A DNA stretch of 64,000 bases from Megalobrama amblycephala (GCF_018812025.1 NC_063054.1:12300422-12364421); one strand, 5' to 3'; positions 22,041-35,127 are shown, counted from the first letter of the stretch. The notes: generated from the letters alone by a model not told the origin. Program-made: numbers and translations.

Positions 22041-25000
22041 TTATACATGGCATATCCCATTGTTTATTTTAGTAATAAGATAATTAAGATAAATTAATGT
22101 AAACATTTCTGGACTAAAAAAGGAAATCTTATGTCAAAGATAATAACAGCATCACATCAGTACATATATTTCTCAATAAATATGAAAAGATTGGTACAGA
22201 ATTGCTATATTATGTTTGTGTGAACACCAGCTTCAAGCAATACATCTGTCAGATGTTATATTTATTATTAGACAATAAATCAGCTGCCCCTGCATTGGTC
22301 GTTTTGATCCAGTGAACTGAATTTAACAAGGTTCTATAAAGTTACTCTCTGCCATACTGCACATGAATATTTTATAGTATTACTTTTTTGCACTTCTCAT
22401 AATTGTATTATAAGCAGTTTTGATTTTTTTTTTTTTTTTTCATGTGGCTTACATTATTATATAATTAATGTATTTACATTATCAGGGGTATCATGTAGTT
22501 TTGCAGGTGAGATGGGGTAATAATTGTACGTGTTCTTTTCTCATATAGGGTTGAGAATATCATTAGCTCTGTCGATTAGCGCAACTGATGTGGAGTTTTA
22601 TGGTCTTCACTCTCGATCATCTGTAAAACCCGGACATTCAAAACGCTTAACGTAGCTTAATGTACTAAGACAGCGATAACGATATACAGTAGGTTGGTTT
22701 TCGAATATAGCATTACACGCGTCAGACCAGCAGATGTCCTCCGAGTGCGCATGTCGAGTAAAAAGTTTCAGGCAGCTTCGTTTCGCTTATCACTGAATCA
22801 GAACTTAAGACAAACTACTGTTCTGTTTCTGATGTTTATTTCATTGTGTTTCATATTTAAAAACCACGGCTGACCACAGTACTACAGCGGAACATGATTC
22901 ATTCCCATCCCATTGGATACCCGCAACCAAACCCAGCAGCTCCACCAGAGTCCGACTACTACGATGTCATTGGCCACAGTGAAAACCCCAGCAGGCGACT
23001 CCTGCATTTCCATTGGTGAATGGCGTGTAAATCAAATCCGGCACTGAAATTTCGTTGGTTTACTTCTAAGTGTTCGGTGAATGCGGACAGCACGAGCGTC
23101 ACGGTGTGTTTGGGGTGCATATGAGAAATGAGACGCGGGTACAAAATGTATCATGCATATCTCTCCGTTTAAAATGAGCGTTTGCAGTCGGAAAAACAGC
23201 GATGCTTTAAGGCATTTTTTCTCAGGACTTTTTAGATTATTAAGAGTAGACATCTGTTTACACCGGGGTTTTCTGATTGATTCATCACCCTGAAACGGAC
23301 AGAATTCAAATGTTTTTAATGTTTTTTTTAAACGTTCAGTCTTTTTAAACCGAAACCTTGTCAGTGTGGTTTTATAATAATTCTCGAAGAAACAGATCGC
23401 TTAACGGCTGTAAGTATATTTTAGGTGGAAATGTTGGGTTGTCGGAGCTTCAAACATCTGGCGAGAGATGGATGTGAATCTGAGTCTCAGCGTACAATGA
23501 TGTGAATGATGCTGCATCATTTATTTCAAATAAGCCACAGAGGAGAATCAAGGTAAAACACCAACTTATTTCATGATTGTGTTTAGAGACCAGTATATAA
23601 TATCATACATATGATTGTGATGTTCTCTTTCCTCCATTTTACGTCTGTTGATCCACTTTCAAGGTGAATCTTTAAGATCTGTTCTGTTTTGAGGGATATT
23701 TGTAAACTGAAATGAATCTGCAAGGTCAGATTTTCTCTGGATAAGTACATCAGTGCAAAAAAATATATACATTTTAAAAAAAATCCATTTGCAAGGAGTC
23801 CAAGTGTAAGAATCATATCTTTACAATTGTTTTCCCCATGATCTATGACCTATTCGTCTGAGATGAGTCTTTGGTCTTTGGTCTTGAAGTCTTTAGTCCA
23901 AAAAGTATGAGGAATTCAATGAGCTTTTTTTATTTTGTATCTTTTTATGGTCTGGCCTATGCCTTTTTGGTCTCAAAACTGCTGATTTTAGAAATGGAGG
24001 AATGTTCTAGGTTCCAAGCATCAGTCTTGGACTACTGTTGAGGCCTCTTGAAGTGATTGTGCTTCACAATGGATGGATACATTTTCCAAGCATAGATGAA
24101 GAGACACTTAATCATTTTATTCCTGTTGCTAGGATCCACAACTATTCAGTATACATGACTGTCATTCGCTCACGTGTTTGCCTCTGCTGTCACTATGGTT
24201 TCAGCTTATACTGTACCACTGATTGTCTGTAGTCTGTAAGATGCTTTCCACTTCAGTTTGACTTCTTAGAGCTTTTAAACAAGCCCATTTACTCAGACCC
24301 TCAAATGCAGAAACCTTTTATTTGAGACTGATATCATGTTATTTTATGGATTTTTCTGTATTAGTCACAAAAACATGTTCTTTCTCGTTACTTCGGTAGA
24401 AAATAATCAGCCAAGACCTGTGAATGTAGATCAAGGTTAAAAATCTTGAGCCCATACAAGCCGATTGCAAAATTGTGGTGAAATAATGATCTGATTTTAC
24501 CTGATATGCCAGTGTGTGTCTGAAGATAATTATGTGTTTGTGAGTATGCATGGTTGCTTGCATGTGGGTGGGTGAGTATCTTTAGCATAAAAGTGTCAAA
24601 AGACCATTGCCTTATTCTCTCATTGTTTTTTCTAGATGCATTTGGGTAGAGTGGTACCTTGAAAAATATTTTAAGCCGAGCCTTTGTAAGAGGAATCTTT
24701 TGCCAGGTTGCAAGATAAAATGCTCTCTTTGTCCTCTAGTTAAAAATGTACACTTTAAGCCGGGGCTTTTTGACTCCATTAACAAGTGGGCCAAATGGAA
24801 AAAATCTTTTGGGCATATATGGGGACTCGGGAGAAATAGAATTAGTGGTGGGCGATATGACCAAAATTTTATATCACAATATGAGTAATTTTATTTCACG
24901 ATAATGATATATATATCATGATATCATTATTTTTGCTTTAAATAAGGTTTATTATATCAGCATTTTTGATATCATTGAAATTTCCTAGTGTTCTCATTAC

Positions 25001-26517
25001 CAATTTCAATTTCTCAAACTAATACTAGGCTCTGTAAAAAACAAAACAAAAAAGTCTAGCTTATATTAACAAGGAGACTAATTAGAAGCAATAGGACAAA
25101 CCTACAATAGAAAAAAGAGAAAATGGACCTATCTGAAAAACTTCAAGCACTAGAAATATAAATGTATTATTAAAGTTACAAAAAATTGATTCAGTCACGA
25201 GCAGAGAGTGATTTCCTCTTTGTCTTTTGTTGTTTGATTAACATTAATGGCACAGATGGCAGCAGGTATATTAGGCAGCTGTCACTTTAAGACTGAATGC
25301 ACTGGGGGGTATTCCAGAAAGCAGGTTATGTGAAATAATGGGGGCTTTTTGACTTGGACCCACTTTAAGGTGGACCAAATGGTGGACCTGAGTTTAGTTC
25401 TTTTAAAGAGGACCCAAGTGTGAAAACACCCTAAGAGTAAGTAAGCGGATAACCTCAACTTTTGGAACTCAGTTCCAAAAACGGAGGTAACTTTCAGGGT
25501 ATGTAAGTAGCCATAGCAACTTACTCTCTGAACATAACCTACTCCGGAGCAGGTTATGTTCCAGGGTTAGTTTGCTTAAAAGGTATTCAGATGCGTTTTA
25601 TATACGTGTTAAATTTGTTATATAGTTACAGTTTATATATATATATATATATATAAAACACTATTATAAAACGGTAATGTTTAAATGTTTATTCAAATGT
25701 AGTATATGTATTTATTTTATTATCACCTCACACATGGATCTGCTTTTTTCCCTCTTTTTATAAGACATTTTCTATGCTATAATTTCTATAATAAAATACA
25801 TATGTGATATCTTATTAAATAATTAGCATGAAAACAAACAATATAATTCTTATTCTCAATGAATAAAGATTACTTATTAAATTAAAAGATTGAAAAAATG
25901 ATTGCACAACCACCAAATAAGTGGTGATGTGCACTAAGTAGGTTATGTAAATCAGCATTAAACAAAAGAAGAAGGAAGTAGAATTGCGCACTTTTTCTTA
26001 GCGTCTGTTTCCATGGTGAATCATCGATTCGTCTCTCTGTTGAGAATGTCTTGTGTGTTAACCGGGAACATACTCTGGGTTGGTCGAACTTACTTTCGGA
26101 TGCGTTTTTGGAACCAGCATACCTCGAGTAAGCAAGGTTAAGGTTAATCAACCGAGAGTTCAGGGTATATGTGACGTTAAGTTAACCTTGCTTTCTGGAA
26201 TACCCCCCACATCTAATATATACTAATGAACGTGTTTTCTTTCTCAACTGTTTACATTACTTAAGACATAAATGACTGTGTTTATGTGGATACTTGCAAA
26301 GATGGGCATCTTGACACAAGTATGTGTATTTAACTGTTCAAGCCCAATTTGGCCTATGGTGTGACGATATAGAACTATTTTTCAATAATTCTACTCTAAA
26401 TCTGTGGTCAGCTAGCAGCATCACTTTACTATTACTCTGTGTTATATGTTAGATTGACAAGATTCTGTTTGTGACATTGTGAATGATTTCCTAATTCCTT
26501 TTCCTCTACTTCCACAG
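22041..26517. other. Region upstream of gpr63: possible noncoding 5' exon and nested repeats
   Basis: About 22600-23560 is relatively CpG-rich and could hold the gpr63 promoter and a noncoding first exon ending near AATCAAG|GTAAAAC at about 23552; this is inference. About 25304-26208 is an element with inverted ends GGGGGGTATTCCAGAAAGCA, described separately. About 24848-24990 has a GGGCGATATGACC repeat end. A (TA)n run sits at 25640-25656. No coding exon is recognised. Confidence 0.35.
25304..26208. mobile_element. Non-autonomous DNA element with GGGGGGTATTCCAGAAAGC ends
   Basis: The left end GGGGGGTATTCCAGAAAGCA is mirrored on the right by TGCTTTCTGGAATACCCCCC apart from one base (TTGC for CTGC). 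The total length is 905 bp with no transposase frame. About 25330-25435 (GGGGGCTTTTTGACTTGG to AAAACACCCTAAGAG) interrupts the left arm and looks like a second insertion. The superfamily is undecided, since the target duplication is not clear. Confidence 0.65.
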
Positions 26518-26603
26518 GGTCTGCCTCCATGCTGAGATGTGTGCTAGCGACCTGTCCAATAGGATGAGCTTGCTCTCTTTACCATGTAACTGCAAAAAGA
26601 AGA

Positions 26604-27838
26604 ATGCTTTATTCCTCCACTAGTCTGCCTGTGGCTTCAGGGCAGCCTAGCGCCACCCTGCACCCCCCACCTAGGGCGCTGACCCAGCCAGCGGGTACAA
26701 GAGCCATGAAGTTCCTCCGCAAAAGTCAACAGCTCGCTGGAGTTCCGGACTCTATCGGAATACATAACACCTTCATCTGTTTGGGAGGACCCTGTTCAGG
26801 GTCTGAACCTGCCCCTTCAGGTGTTCTTCGGGTTGGTCATCATCTGCGTGCTGCTGCTGGCCTTCCTTGGAAATATGGTGGTCTGCATCATGGTTTACCA
26901 GAGAGCCTGCTATGCGCTCCGCTATTAACATCTTACTGGCCAGTCTTGCCTTTGCCGATATGATGTTAGCGGTCCTCAACATGCCTTTTGCCCTAGTCAC
27001 CATGGTGACCACGCACTGGATCTTTGGAGAGGTGTTTTGCCGCGTGTCAGCCATGTTCTTCTGGATGTTCGTGATGGAGGGAGTAGCTATTTTGCTGATC
27101 ATCAGCGTGGACCGTTTCCTAATCATCGTGCAAAAGCAGGACAAGCTTAGCCCACGCAGGGCCAAAGTGTTAATCGCAGTCTCGTGGTCTCTGTCTTTCT
27201 GCTTTTCTTTCCCTCTTTCCATTGGCCATCCTGCCCTGTACATTCCCCCCAGAGCACCACAGTGTGTTTTCGGGTACACGGTCGAGCGTGGTTACCATGC
27301 CTACGTGATGCTGATTATGCTGGTGTTCTTCTTTGTACCATTCCTGGTGATGCTGTACACGTTCATGGGCATCTTGAGTACACTCCGGCACAACGCGCTG
27401 CGCATCCACTCCCACCCTGATTCGGTGTGCCTCAGCCAGGCCAGCAAGCTGGGTCTGATGAGTCTGCAGAGGCCCTTTCAGATGAACGTTGACATGAGCT
27501 TCAAAACACGTGCCTTCACCACGATCCTCATTCTGTTCTCAGTCTTCACCGCATGCTGGGCTCCGTTTGCCACCTACAGCCTGCTGTCCACCTTCAGTCG
27601 TGCGTTCTACTACAGGCAGAACTTTTTTGAGATCAGCACGTGGCTGCTGTGGATTTGCTACCTCAAATCAGCTCTGAATCCTCTGATCTACTACTGGCGT
27701 ATCAAGAAGTTCCGTGATGCCTGCCTTGACCTGATGCCCAAGTACTTCAAGTTCCTGCCGCAGCTGCCTGGCCACACTAGGAGACGTATCCGCCCCAGTG
27801 CTGTTTATGTGTGCGGGGAGCATCGTTCTGTGGTGTAG
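26604..27838 (+). CDS. gpr63: Orphan GPCR Gpr63, single coding exon with two frameshifts
   Basis: A class A seven-helix receptor of the plasma membrane. The acceptor CCACAG ends at 26517. Three frames carry successive parts. 26604 to about 26705 reads MLYSSTSLPVASGQPSATLH. The next part, to about 26908, reads LNLPLQV and then TM1 (FLGNMVVCIMVYQRA). The frame open to the stop at 27836-27838 carries the rest: SAINILLASLAFADMMLAVL (TM2), the DRF form of the DRY motif in ISVDRFLIIVQKQDK, CWAPF in TM6, an NPLIYYW version of NPxxY in TM7, and the tail RRIRPSAVYVCGEHRSVV typical of Gpr63. Each junction is explained by one extra base, or a two-base loss at the first. The corrected length is about 410 codons against 419 recalled for human. 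Confidence 0.9.
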
Positions 27839-29392
27839 AGAAGGACATTTCTGAAGCTTCTTTTGTAATTCTTATGGTACAATCTTATCAAGCTGTGATA
27901 TGTTTGGCCTTTCTTAAAACTGCAGGATGTTTTAGCTGTAAAAGATTGTACAGATGAGAAGGTTTACAGAGGCTGTACATTAAACTACTTTAATTGCACA
28001 ATGTTTTATAGGATTTAGAATTTATTAGAAGTTTGTTCAGTACATATCAGTCAGGTGCTGCTATATTTGGTGAAAATGTGCAATCTTCTGTTTTATGCCA
28101 TGAATGTTATATTTTGTGCTGTATTTGTTTTTTCCTGGCTTTGTGATCTGTTTTACACTTTACAATTTATATTTAATTTTATTATTGATTGTTCAGCTTT
28201 TCTTTTTTCGTTTTTTTTTTTTTTTTTTTTTTCACTGTGGAAAAAAGGAAAAAGGCAATTGACAAAGACTTAAGCATGTTCCAATCTGATTAGTAGATGA
28301 CTTTGTGGAAGTACATGACTTTTATGTTTGTTTTTTTAAGTGATTTCCATTTATGGAGGTGAATAAAATCATGGAATTGAATAAAATCGTAATTCATGGA
28401 AATTCCATTGTCATACATTTTTCTAGTTTTTGCTTGTGAGTCTAATCTTGAAGGTTTTCCCCCCTTGTTGTTACGAATTAATAGAAATGTCTCAGAAGCT
28501 TATTGGTCAAAAGGTGGGAGAACCCTGTCAGTATTTGTGTGCAGTACAGGTGCAAGGTTGTGTGTGTATATATCATATGAACAACAACTGACCAACTGCT
28601 TGGTGACATGCCGTTAAATTTCAATAAACAAAACCAACAACAAACACCAACCATAGATATGTTTCTTATCTGTTTAATATGTGCTCCAATGTCAAATGGC
28701 AAGCATTTGAGGATCTGCTTCACCCATCTGTCGGCTGCGATTGGGAAGGTCATTTGGTTTTTTCTGATGGGTTGTTTGGCTTTGCAGTGTCTGTGTGTGC
28801 CTTTGTAGTGTGCCGGCTTCATTCAGATGATGATTTGTTTCTGGAGGTAAACCCTGAAGCTTTGTAAATCTGAAAGGTAATTTTCCTTTACTAGTGTCCC
28901 TTGTGGGGTTCATTATTTCTCCAGCCACCGCTAATGAGGATGCTGTGGGCTTTAGAAGCTCATCAAAACCAGTGTGTGGAACTCTATTACTTAGCAACAG
29001 TATGTATTACTTGGCAACCAGCTTGTATTACTTGGAGTTGGTACATTCTCTAGTGGGAGTTTGTGTTTTTTGGATAAGCTACAATAACATTGACATTTAA
29101 CATGGTTTCTGAAAGGCGTTTTGTGAACTTGCAATGTCATTAACATAATAATCAGATGATTTATTTTTGCCCAATTACCTCTATTATCTCTCACACACAG
29201 TTAAATGATTTAGTAAATTATAGTAGACAAAACATTTTAAAAATATAATTTGTTGCAAAAACATGCAGTTTTTCCAAAATATACAATGGTTATTATACAG
29301 TTATGTCCGTCTGTCTAAATTCATCCTGAAGTTTTGTTCATGTTCATATTTTTATACCAGTCTTTCAGCCTTTAGAATATATAGGTTTTTAG

Positions 29393-29396
<4 letters not shown>
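27839..29396. other. gpr63 3' flank, no coding feature
   Basis: Probable gpr63 3' UTR followed by intergenic DNA. A TGAATAAAATC polyadenylation-like signal sits near 28361. Short frames at 28396-29100 overlap each other on both strands and show no family signature. I searched here by eye for LIM-domain cysteine patterns expected of fhl5 and found none. Confidence 0.45.

Positions 29397-29448
<52 letters not shown>
29397..29448. repeat. (TA)n microsatellite
   Basis: About 26 uninterrupted TA units. It gives a spurious Ile-Tyr peptide frame. Confidence 0.95.
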
Positions 29449-29450
<2 letters not shown>

Positions 29451-31485
29451 TACAGTAGGTTTGGGTTAGGCTCTGGAAAATTCAGGGCAAAATTTAAGAA
29501 TTCAGATTAATACATAATCTGGAATTTAAACTGAAATGACAGGAAGATACATTTGCTGAATTTAAATTCAAAGAGATAAGCTTTCCATATTGTAGACATT
29601 TTAAAGACTTGAAGGTAAATTAGAGCATTCTGAGCCCTGTGATGCTGGTGTCCCTGGACTGTGGGCCAAGAGTCTGAGCTCAGCATCACACACCCTACAA
29701 AGGATAAGTGCTTTGGAGAGCAGATGGATGGATAGAGCATTCTGGGAAATGGAATACTGCATGGTTCATGAAATTGAAAGTTATTAAATATAGGCTATTA
29801 ATTATATTATATTATATATATATATTATATTATATTAATTATATTATATTATATAAAATCTCTGTTTTTATGAGCTGTTTCTGGAAATACCATTGTGTGT
29901 ATTATAACGTCCATGGGAACTTCCAACAAAATTAGGCTATATGAATTATTAAAAACTACGTTACACTTGCATCAGCTACCAATTTCTTTGAATTTCATTC
30001 TATTTTAATTGTATTTTTAATTGTGTGTCAATTTAAACCCTTCCAATTGTTTCCGCCACTGAATATAAAATAAAAAAGGTATTTGTGACTTTTTATCTCA
30101 CAATTGCGAGTTTAAGCTAAATCTCGCAATTCTGACTTGCAAGTTAGCATTTGCGAGTTAGCAAAACTTGCAATTCAGAGAAAAATATCAGAACTGCGAG
30201 ATGTAAACCAGCAATTGTGAGGAAAAAGTCAGAATTGTGAGGAAAAAGTCGCAATTATCTTTTATTTTTATGTATTTAGCCTAACGTTATTTATTTTTAT
30301 TCCGTGGTGGAAACAAGCTTCCATAGAATAGCTAGGCTAGTGGCCTGATATGGCAAGGTTGTTCTACCTGTTCGAAACAAACCGCAACATATAATTATAT
30401 TTGTGACTTTCATAGTATATTTGCTAATATTTGGTTTGTTTGTGTTCATTTTAATGTTTTGAAACCGCAATTATCACTTTATCACACAGGACAAAAAATA
30501 TAGAGCAGTCGTATAACAATGAAAATAATAGGCTACCAACCTGACCTCTTCTAGAATAATTATTAGCATAATTTTTCTAGCATAATTATATTTCATAATT
30601 AGTCCTAGAGGGTTATTATTTCATGTGATATCAACCACTCACCCTAGCTCCGAAATTACTCAACGTCTGTCACATGACCAAAATGGATAGAAGAGGAAAA
30701 ACACAGAACATAAAAAAGAAAGGGAATATGAAAAACAATGTGGACAAACAGAGACTGATAAGCTTAACCTATCATTTTTTATCAACATTTGACGTTTTTT
30801 GTCTGAGAAGGCAAAGTGATTAACGTTAATATCAGTTAATTTCCGAGTGTCTCCGTCGTTCATAAATGAAGACGATTTCACCGGATCTGTTTATAATCTG
30901 TGTTGTTATAAAGTGAGCTTTAGAATGTGTTAATTTTTTTAGTTAGGCTATATACAAATATAACATTATATACAAAGTGTATTTGTGTGTTCATTGGGAG
31001 AGGGGCTTTAAAATTTTCTTATCAAGTATAAACATAGACTGTAAAAGGGTATATAACTATTTTCACACTCTCAACTTCTGTTATTGTTTGACTCAAAAAA
31101 AGAATTTACACATCATCTCCCTGCCGTTCCCATGGGAACAAGAAGCAACAGTGTATAAGAAACCAGCAGTCCCTGAACACTGCAAAGAAAAGTGGAAAAT
31201 TACAAAAATTTAAAGCAGCGCAAATTGCACATGTACAATAACAGCCATCTGGAAGAAGCATGTAATACTGCCTCTGCATCCTGCAAATCTGCTGTAACAC
31301 AATTTCAAACCGTATCACACAAAATCCATTAGACAGATCACATTTATAATTATCAGACCTCAAAATACACACACCCTTGTGCACAAAAATGATTGAATAT
31401 ATATCCTATTGCACAGACACCTTACAATGTTTTTCAAATAAAATAAATAAATAAATAATAATAATAAATTAAAAAACAGCTACAG
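29449..31485. repeat. Intergenic with a GCGAGTT/CTCGCAA internally repeated element (about 30067-30330)
   Basis: The stretch 30067-30330 repeats a 20-25 base theme containing TCACAATTGCGAG, TCTCGCAATTCTGACTT and AAAGTCAGAATTGTGAGGAA, ending with TTCCGTGGTGGAAACAAGC. This is a common fish interspersed repeat with internal near-palindromic units. A TATATTATA-rich patch is at 29795-29853. Nothing else is recognised. Confidence 0.5.
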
Positions 31486-31489
31486 TACT

Positions 31490-32820
31490 ACAACTCCATT
31501 TCCAGAACAGTTGGGACATTTTGTAAAATCCAATAAAATGAAGAATCTGTGATTTGTTAATTCTTATTTAACTGACAAAAGTCAAACAAAAGATTTCCAA
31601 ATTTCCACTGACCCATGTATTTGTATTTTGTAAATATAAACAAATTTTGATTTTGATGGCTGCCATATACCCTAAAAGTTGGGACAGGGGCATGTTTACC
31701 ACTGTCACATCACCTTTCCTTTTAATTACACTTTAATAATTTGGGAATTGACATTGTTGGATTTTTGGGAAAGGAATTTTTGCCCAATCTCGCCTGACAC
31801 AAAACATCTGCTCAGTCTGGTCATTGTTTTCTGATTCTCCTTTTTATGAAGGGCCAAACATTTTCAATAACAGACAGATCTGGACTGCACTTATAAAACC
31901 ACTCTGATGTAGCACATGCAGAATGAGGGCATTGTCTTGCTTCCCAGGAAAGATGTCATCTTGATGGCAGTATACAGTATGTCTCTGTACAATCCCAATA
32001 TATGCCTCCACGTCAATGTACCTTCACACATGCTGTTTGCATTGATGCACCACCTGTACAGTGACAGATTTTTGCTTTTGCACCTGTCACTGATGAAAGT
32101 CTGGATGGTCCCTATCGTCTTTGGGACTGAGAACACGATATCCGTTTTCCCTAAGAAATGTAGACTTATCCAACCACAGCACACATTTCCACTGTCTTTT
32201 GGACCATCTGAGATGAGTTTGAACTCAGAGAAGAAATTTCCTGATGCAGCAGCAGACTGTTAAGTGACAACGGTCTTCCAAAATACCCTCGAGCCCATGT
32301 GGCTATTTTTAACACAGAAGCATGATGGTTTCTCATGCACGGCCATCTGAGGCCTCGAAGGTCACACACATTCAACAGAAGTTTCCTGCCTTGCCCTACT
32401 CAAACTGAGATTTCTCTGGATTCCCTGAATCTTTTCACAATATTATGTATGGTAGATGGTGAAGAACTAAATTCTTTGCAATCTTGGATTTAGAAATGTG
32501 ATTTTTGAATTGTTAGACAATTCTCTCATGAAATTTGGCACAAAGTAGTGAGCCATGACCCGTTTTTGCTCAGTCTCACCCTCACCTACAGTATTACCTA
32601 TTTATCTACTTATTGTCGACTGTTTCAAAACAGTTTAACTTGGATATTGTATAATCTTTTCACTTTTATTTAGCCTCTGTCCCAACTTTTTTGGAGTGTA
32701 TTGCAGCCATCAAAAGTTGGTCAGTGAAAACATTGGAAAACATTGGAAATCTTTTCTCTTAAGGTTCAAGAGAACTAACAAATCACAGATTCTTGGTAAT
32801 ATTTTATTTTACAAAAATGG
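31490..32820. mobile_element. Decayed DNA transposon with inverted ends
   Basis: The left arm has ACATTTTGTAAAATCCAATA then AAGAATCTGTGATTTGTTAA; the inverse of the right arm gives TTGTAAAATAAAATATTACC then AAGAATCTGTGATTTGTTAG. Between the arms, antisense frames near 31891-32184 (GKTDIVFSVPKTIGTIQTFI) look like remains of a transposase, interrupted by stops. I do not recognise the superfamily. Other signs of decay are the absence of any long frame and the imperfect arms. Confidence 0.6.
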
Positions 32821-33254
32821 GGAAATGGGAAATGTACATACAAAACACTGAACTTGATTTATTCAAGCTGGCTTCCAAGAAATAAAAGATGTTAAATTAA
32901 ACTTTAAAATCTTTTCCCCCTGCAAAAAATTGAATTTTATTTAGCCATTGTACCAAATCCAATTGTCTTCAGTTAGAAAACCATTGATATAAAAAATGTC
33001 TCTCTGATTACAATTATCAAGTAAACAATCAAATGTAAAGTACTTGATGTGCTTTCAGAATAATCAGTGGATATTTATAATTGAAAACCATTACATGTAG
33101 TGCAGTGTTAATCCCTTCTGCGAGAAAATATCCATTTAGATGACAGCACATTTTAATCAGGTTGCAGGAATGTGGGCGGGTGTGAAATCATAATTATGTG
33201 GCTCGCTGTTTGTTGTATTTATAGAATTCGAAAGCATGAGTCCTTCTGTGTATT

Positions 33255-33535
33255 TATCATTTGTCTATCCATCAATACATTTATACCTGGTTATCCTATG
33301 TATGGTCACAGGGAGTGCTGGGGCCTATCCCAGCATGTTTAAGGCCTGAACAGGGTTATTAGCTCACATTCACATTTCACTCAGACCTATACAGGCGACT
33401 TCGATTTTCCAGTTTACCCAACCAGTCTTTGGACTGTGGGGAACCCAAACTTCACACAGAAAAGCCTTCTTGCCTCCAATTGGGACCTTCTTGCTGCGAG
33501 ACCCCCATGCCCCGCTTTCCAGACTCAAATGCCTC
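33255..33535. repeat. Ancient teleost-wide dispersed repeat, decayed
   Basis: It contains TATCCTATGTATGGTCACAG, GGGCCTATCCCAGCATG, GTCTTTGGACTGTGGGG, AACTTCACACAGAAAAG and GACCTTCTTGCTGCGAG in the order I recall for a repeat spread across many teleosts. Substitutions and missing blocks mark this copy as old. Confidence 0.6.
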
Positions 33536-33704
33536 TTAAGGCTCAGGCATCTCTTTTATTGTTTTCATGATTGTAACATTCTTCAATGCTTATGCCCATA
33601 CTATACCAGTTGTACATTTAAATTTCGATGGTTGAAGGGCAAGTAGAATAATGTCATCTCATTGTACCCAGTTGTTGAAAATGCTTATTATTGCTTTGCG
33701 TTCT

Positions 33705-33882
33705 CAGTGGTCTCAAAGTCAGTTCCTGGAGGGCCACAGCTCTGCACAGTTTAGCTCCAACCAGCTCCAACTCACACCTGCTTGGAAGTTTCTAGTGATC
33801 CTGAAGACCTTGATTAGCTGGATCAGGTGTGTTTGATTAGAGTTGGAGCAATTCCCTCCAAGAATTGAGTTTGAGACCACTG
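33705..33882. repeat. Short TIR element (178 bp)
   Basis: The ends CAGTGGTCTCAAA and (inverse) CAGTGGTCTCAAA are perfect 13-base inverted repeats. The inside has TTCCTGGAGGGCCACAGC and a GATCAGGTGTGTTTGATTAG motif typical of a very common cyprinid non-autonomous element. A decayed relative is near 9066-9240. Confidence 0.75.
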
Positions 33883-34840
33883 AGCTAACCTTTCGCTGAT
33901 TGTTTAGTTTAATGGAAGTGAGTCCTAGAATTCGTGCAGATCGCCATGGGGCATAGGGAAAAAAAAGTGGATAATCCTTGTGGTGGTGATGCACCGAAAT
34001 AGACCTATAGTTATTCCTTTCTCAATGTGTACATTTGAATAGGTTTTTGTTTTACTTATCTTGGCATGAGGAACAAAGGTGAATTGAATTTGCTGTTTAA
34101 ATAAAAAATGCAATAACTGTGGCACCCCCTCGAGGCAGGTCTTTGGAACTGCTCGTGAAATAATGACTGAGGTGGAGCTGAATTTTCTCCAGATGGATCT
34201 CACACTACTAAATGTTCCCATTGGCCGGTTTGACAGTCAAACTCTAGTATTTTGTTTAATGGGAATGAGAGTCATGCAATGATTAAAAATATATATATAC
34301 AATATTTATTTATTTGGAGGCCATGTCCAATAAAATAAATTGTCATTTTGCCAGTATTTGATTAGATTAAAATTATTTTACAGAGCTTTTTTTAATAGTA
34401 ATTTGAATAAAATGCAAAATATACCTTTTTTTTTTTTTTTTTTTTTTGGAGAGAGAGATTTAATATAGATATTTATGTGTGGAAAAAAGAAAAGAGGAGA
34501 TGATTGTGACACTTTTTGCTTGAATCATTATGTATGTAACTTGAGCATTCCTGACCTCAAACTTTGATATATTTTCCCCCATATTTAGCTGCTAAAAATG
34601 TTTTTGAGATATAAAAATTAACTTTATTTAATGGAGAGCAACATTTCAAATGTATGCAAAATCATTTTGGTAATATTTCGTAATTATCATTCTCAGCCTG
34701 GGCTGAAGGGCTTTGGGGGTAAAGGTCTTTTGTCAGTAAAGCACTGTTTTGTCAGAACAATACAGATGTCCACCCTTTCCCAAATATCTTATCTGCTGCT
34801 TCTCATAGAGAAAATATGTTGCAAGGCTGAATTCAGTCAG
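33883..34840. other. Intergenic 3' of ufl1, nothing recognised
   Basis: AT-rich, with a poly-T run at 34427-34446. No coding or repeat family is identified. Short frames on both strands are incidental. Confidence 0.45.
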
Positions 34841-34846
34841 TTTATT
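34841..34846 (-). other. ufl1: ufl1 polyadenylation signal (AATAAA)
   Basis: TTTATT on the + strand, about 60 bases past the ufl1 stop. It is the nearest canonical signal and a plausible transcript end. Confidence 0.5.
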
Positions 34847-34906
34847 TTTACACATTTAAAATTAGAGCTCTAATACATCATGTGGCAGGAAACACTAACA
34901 GCTGGG

Positions 34907-35127
34907 TTACTCTGTGACAGACGTTTTTTTCTGAGCAAGGATGATGTCTTTAACATCTCTGGTGAGACTGTGGAAGCTCTTTCTGAAGGCCATCCACGTC
35001 ATCAGGAACAACAGGACTGTCTTCGACACCCTGCCCCGGATTGCTGTTCTTCTCCCAGGCCGTGACCCTGTACTACCAGCTGCTTGACCACCAGACTCTG
35101 GTACTGAGACAGCAGCTTGTGCTGGTC
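34907..35127 (-). CDS. ufl1: ufl1 terminal exon, with two single-base insertions
   Basis: After the TTTTAG acceptor the frame reads [20 protein letters not shown], then breaks at a GGGG run near 35040: the next frame gives [20 protein letters not shown] second break near CTTCCACAG (about 34980) leads to [20 protein letters not shown] and the stop at 34907-34909. Read without correction the protein would end early at a TGA. Both breaks fit one extra base each. Confidence 0.85.

Noticed and set aside
24607..24888. A 93-codon frame before gpr63
   Set aside because: No family similarity, no splice context and an equally long antisense frame over the same bases.
28396..29100. Overlapping frames 3' of gpr63 as fhl5 exons
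   Set aside because: They lack the regularly spaced Cys/His pattern of LIM domains.
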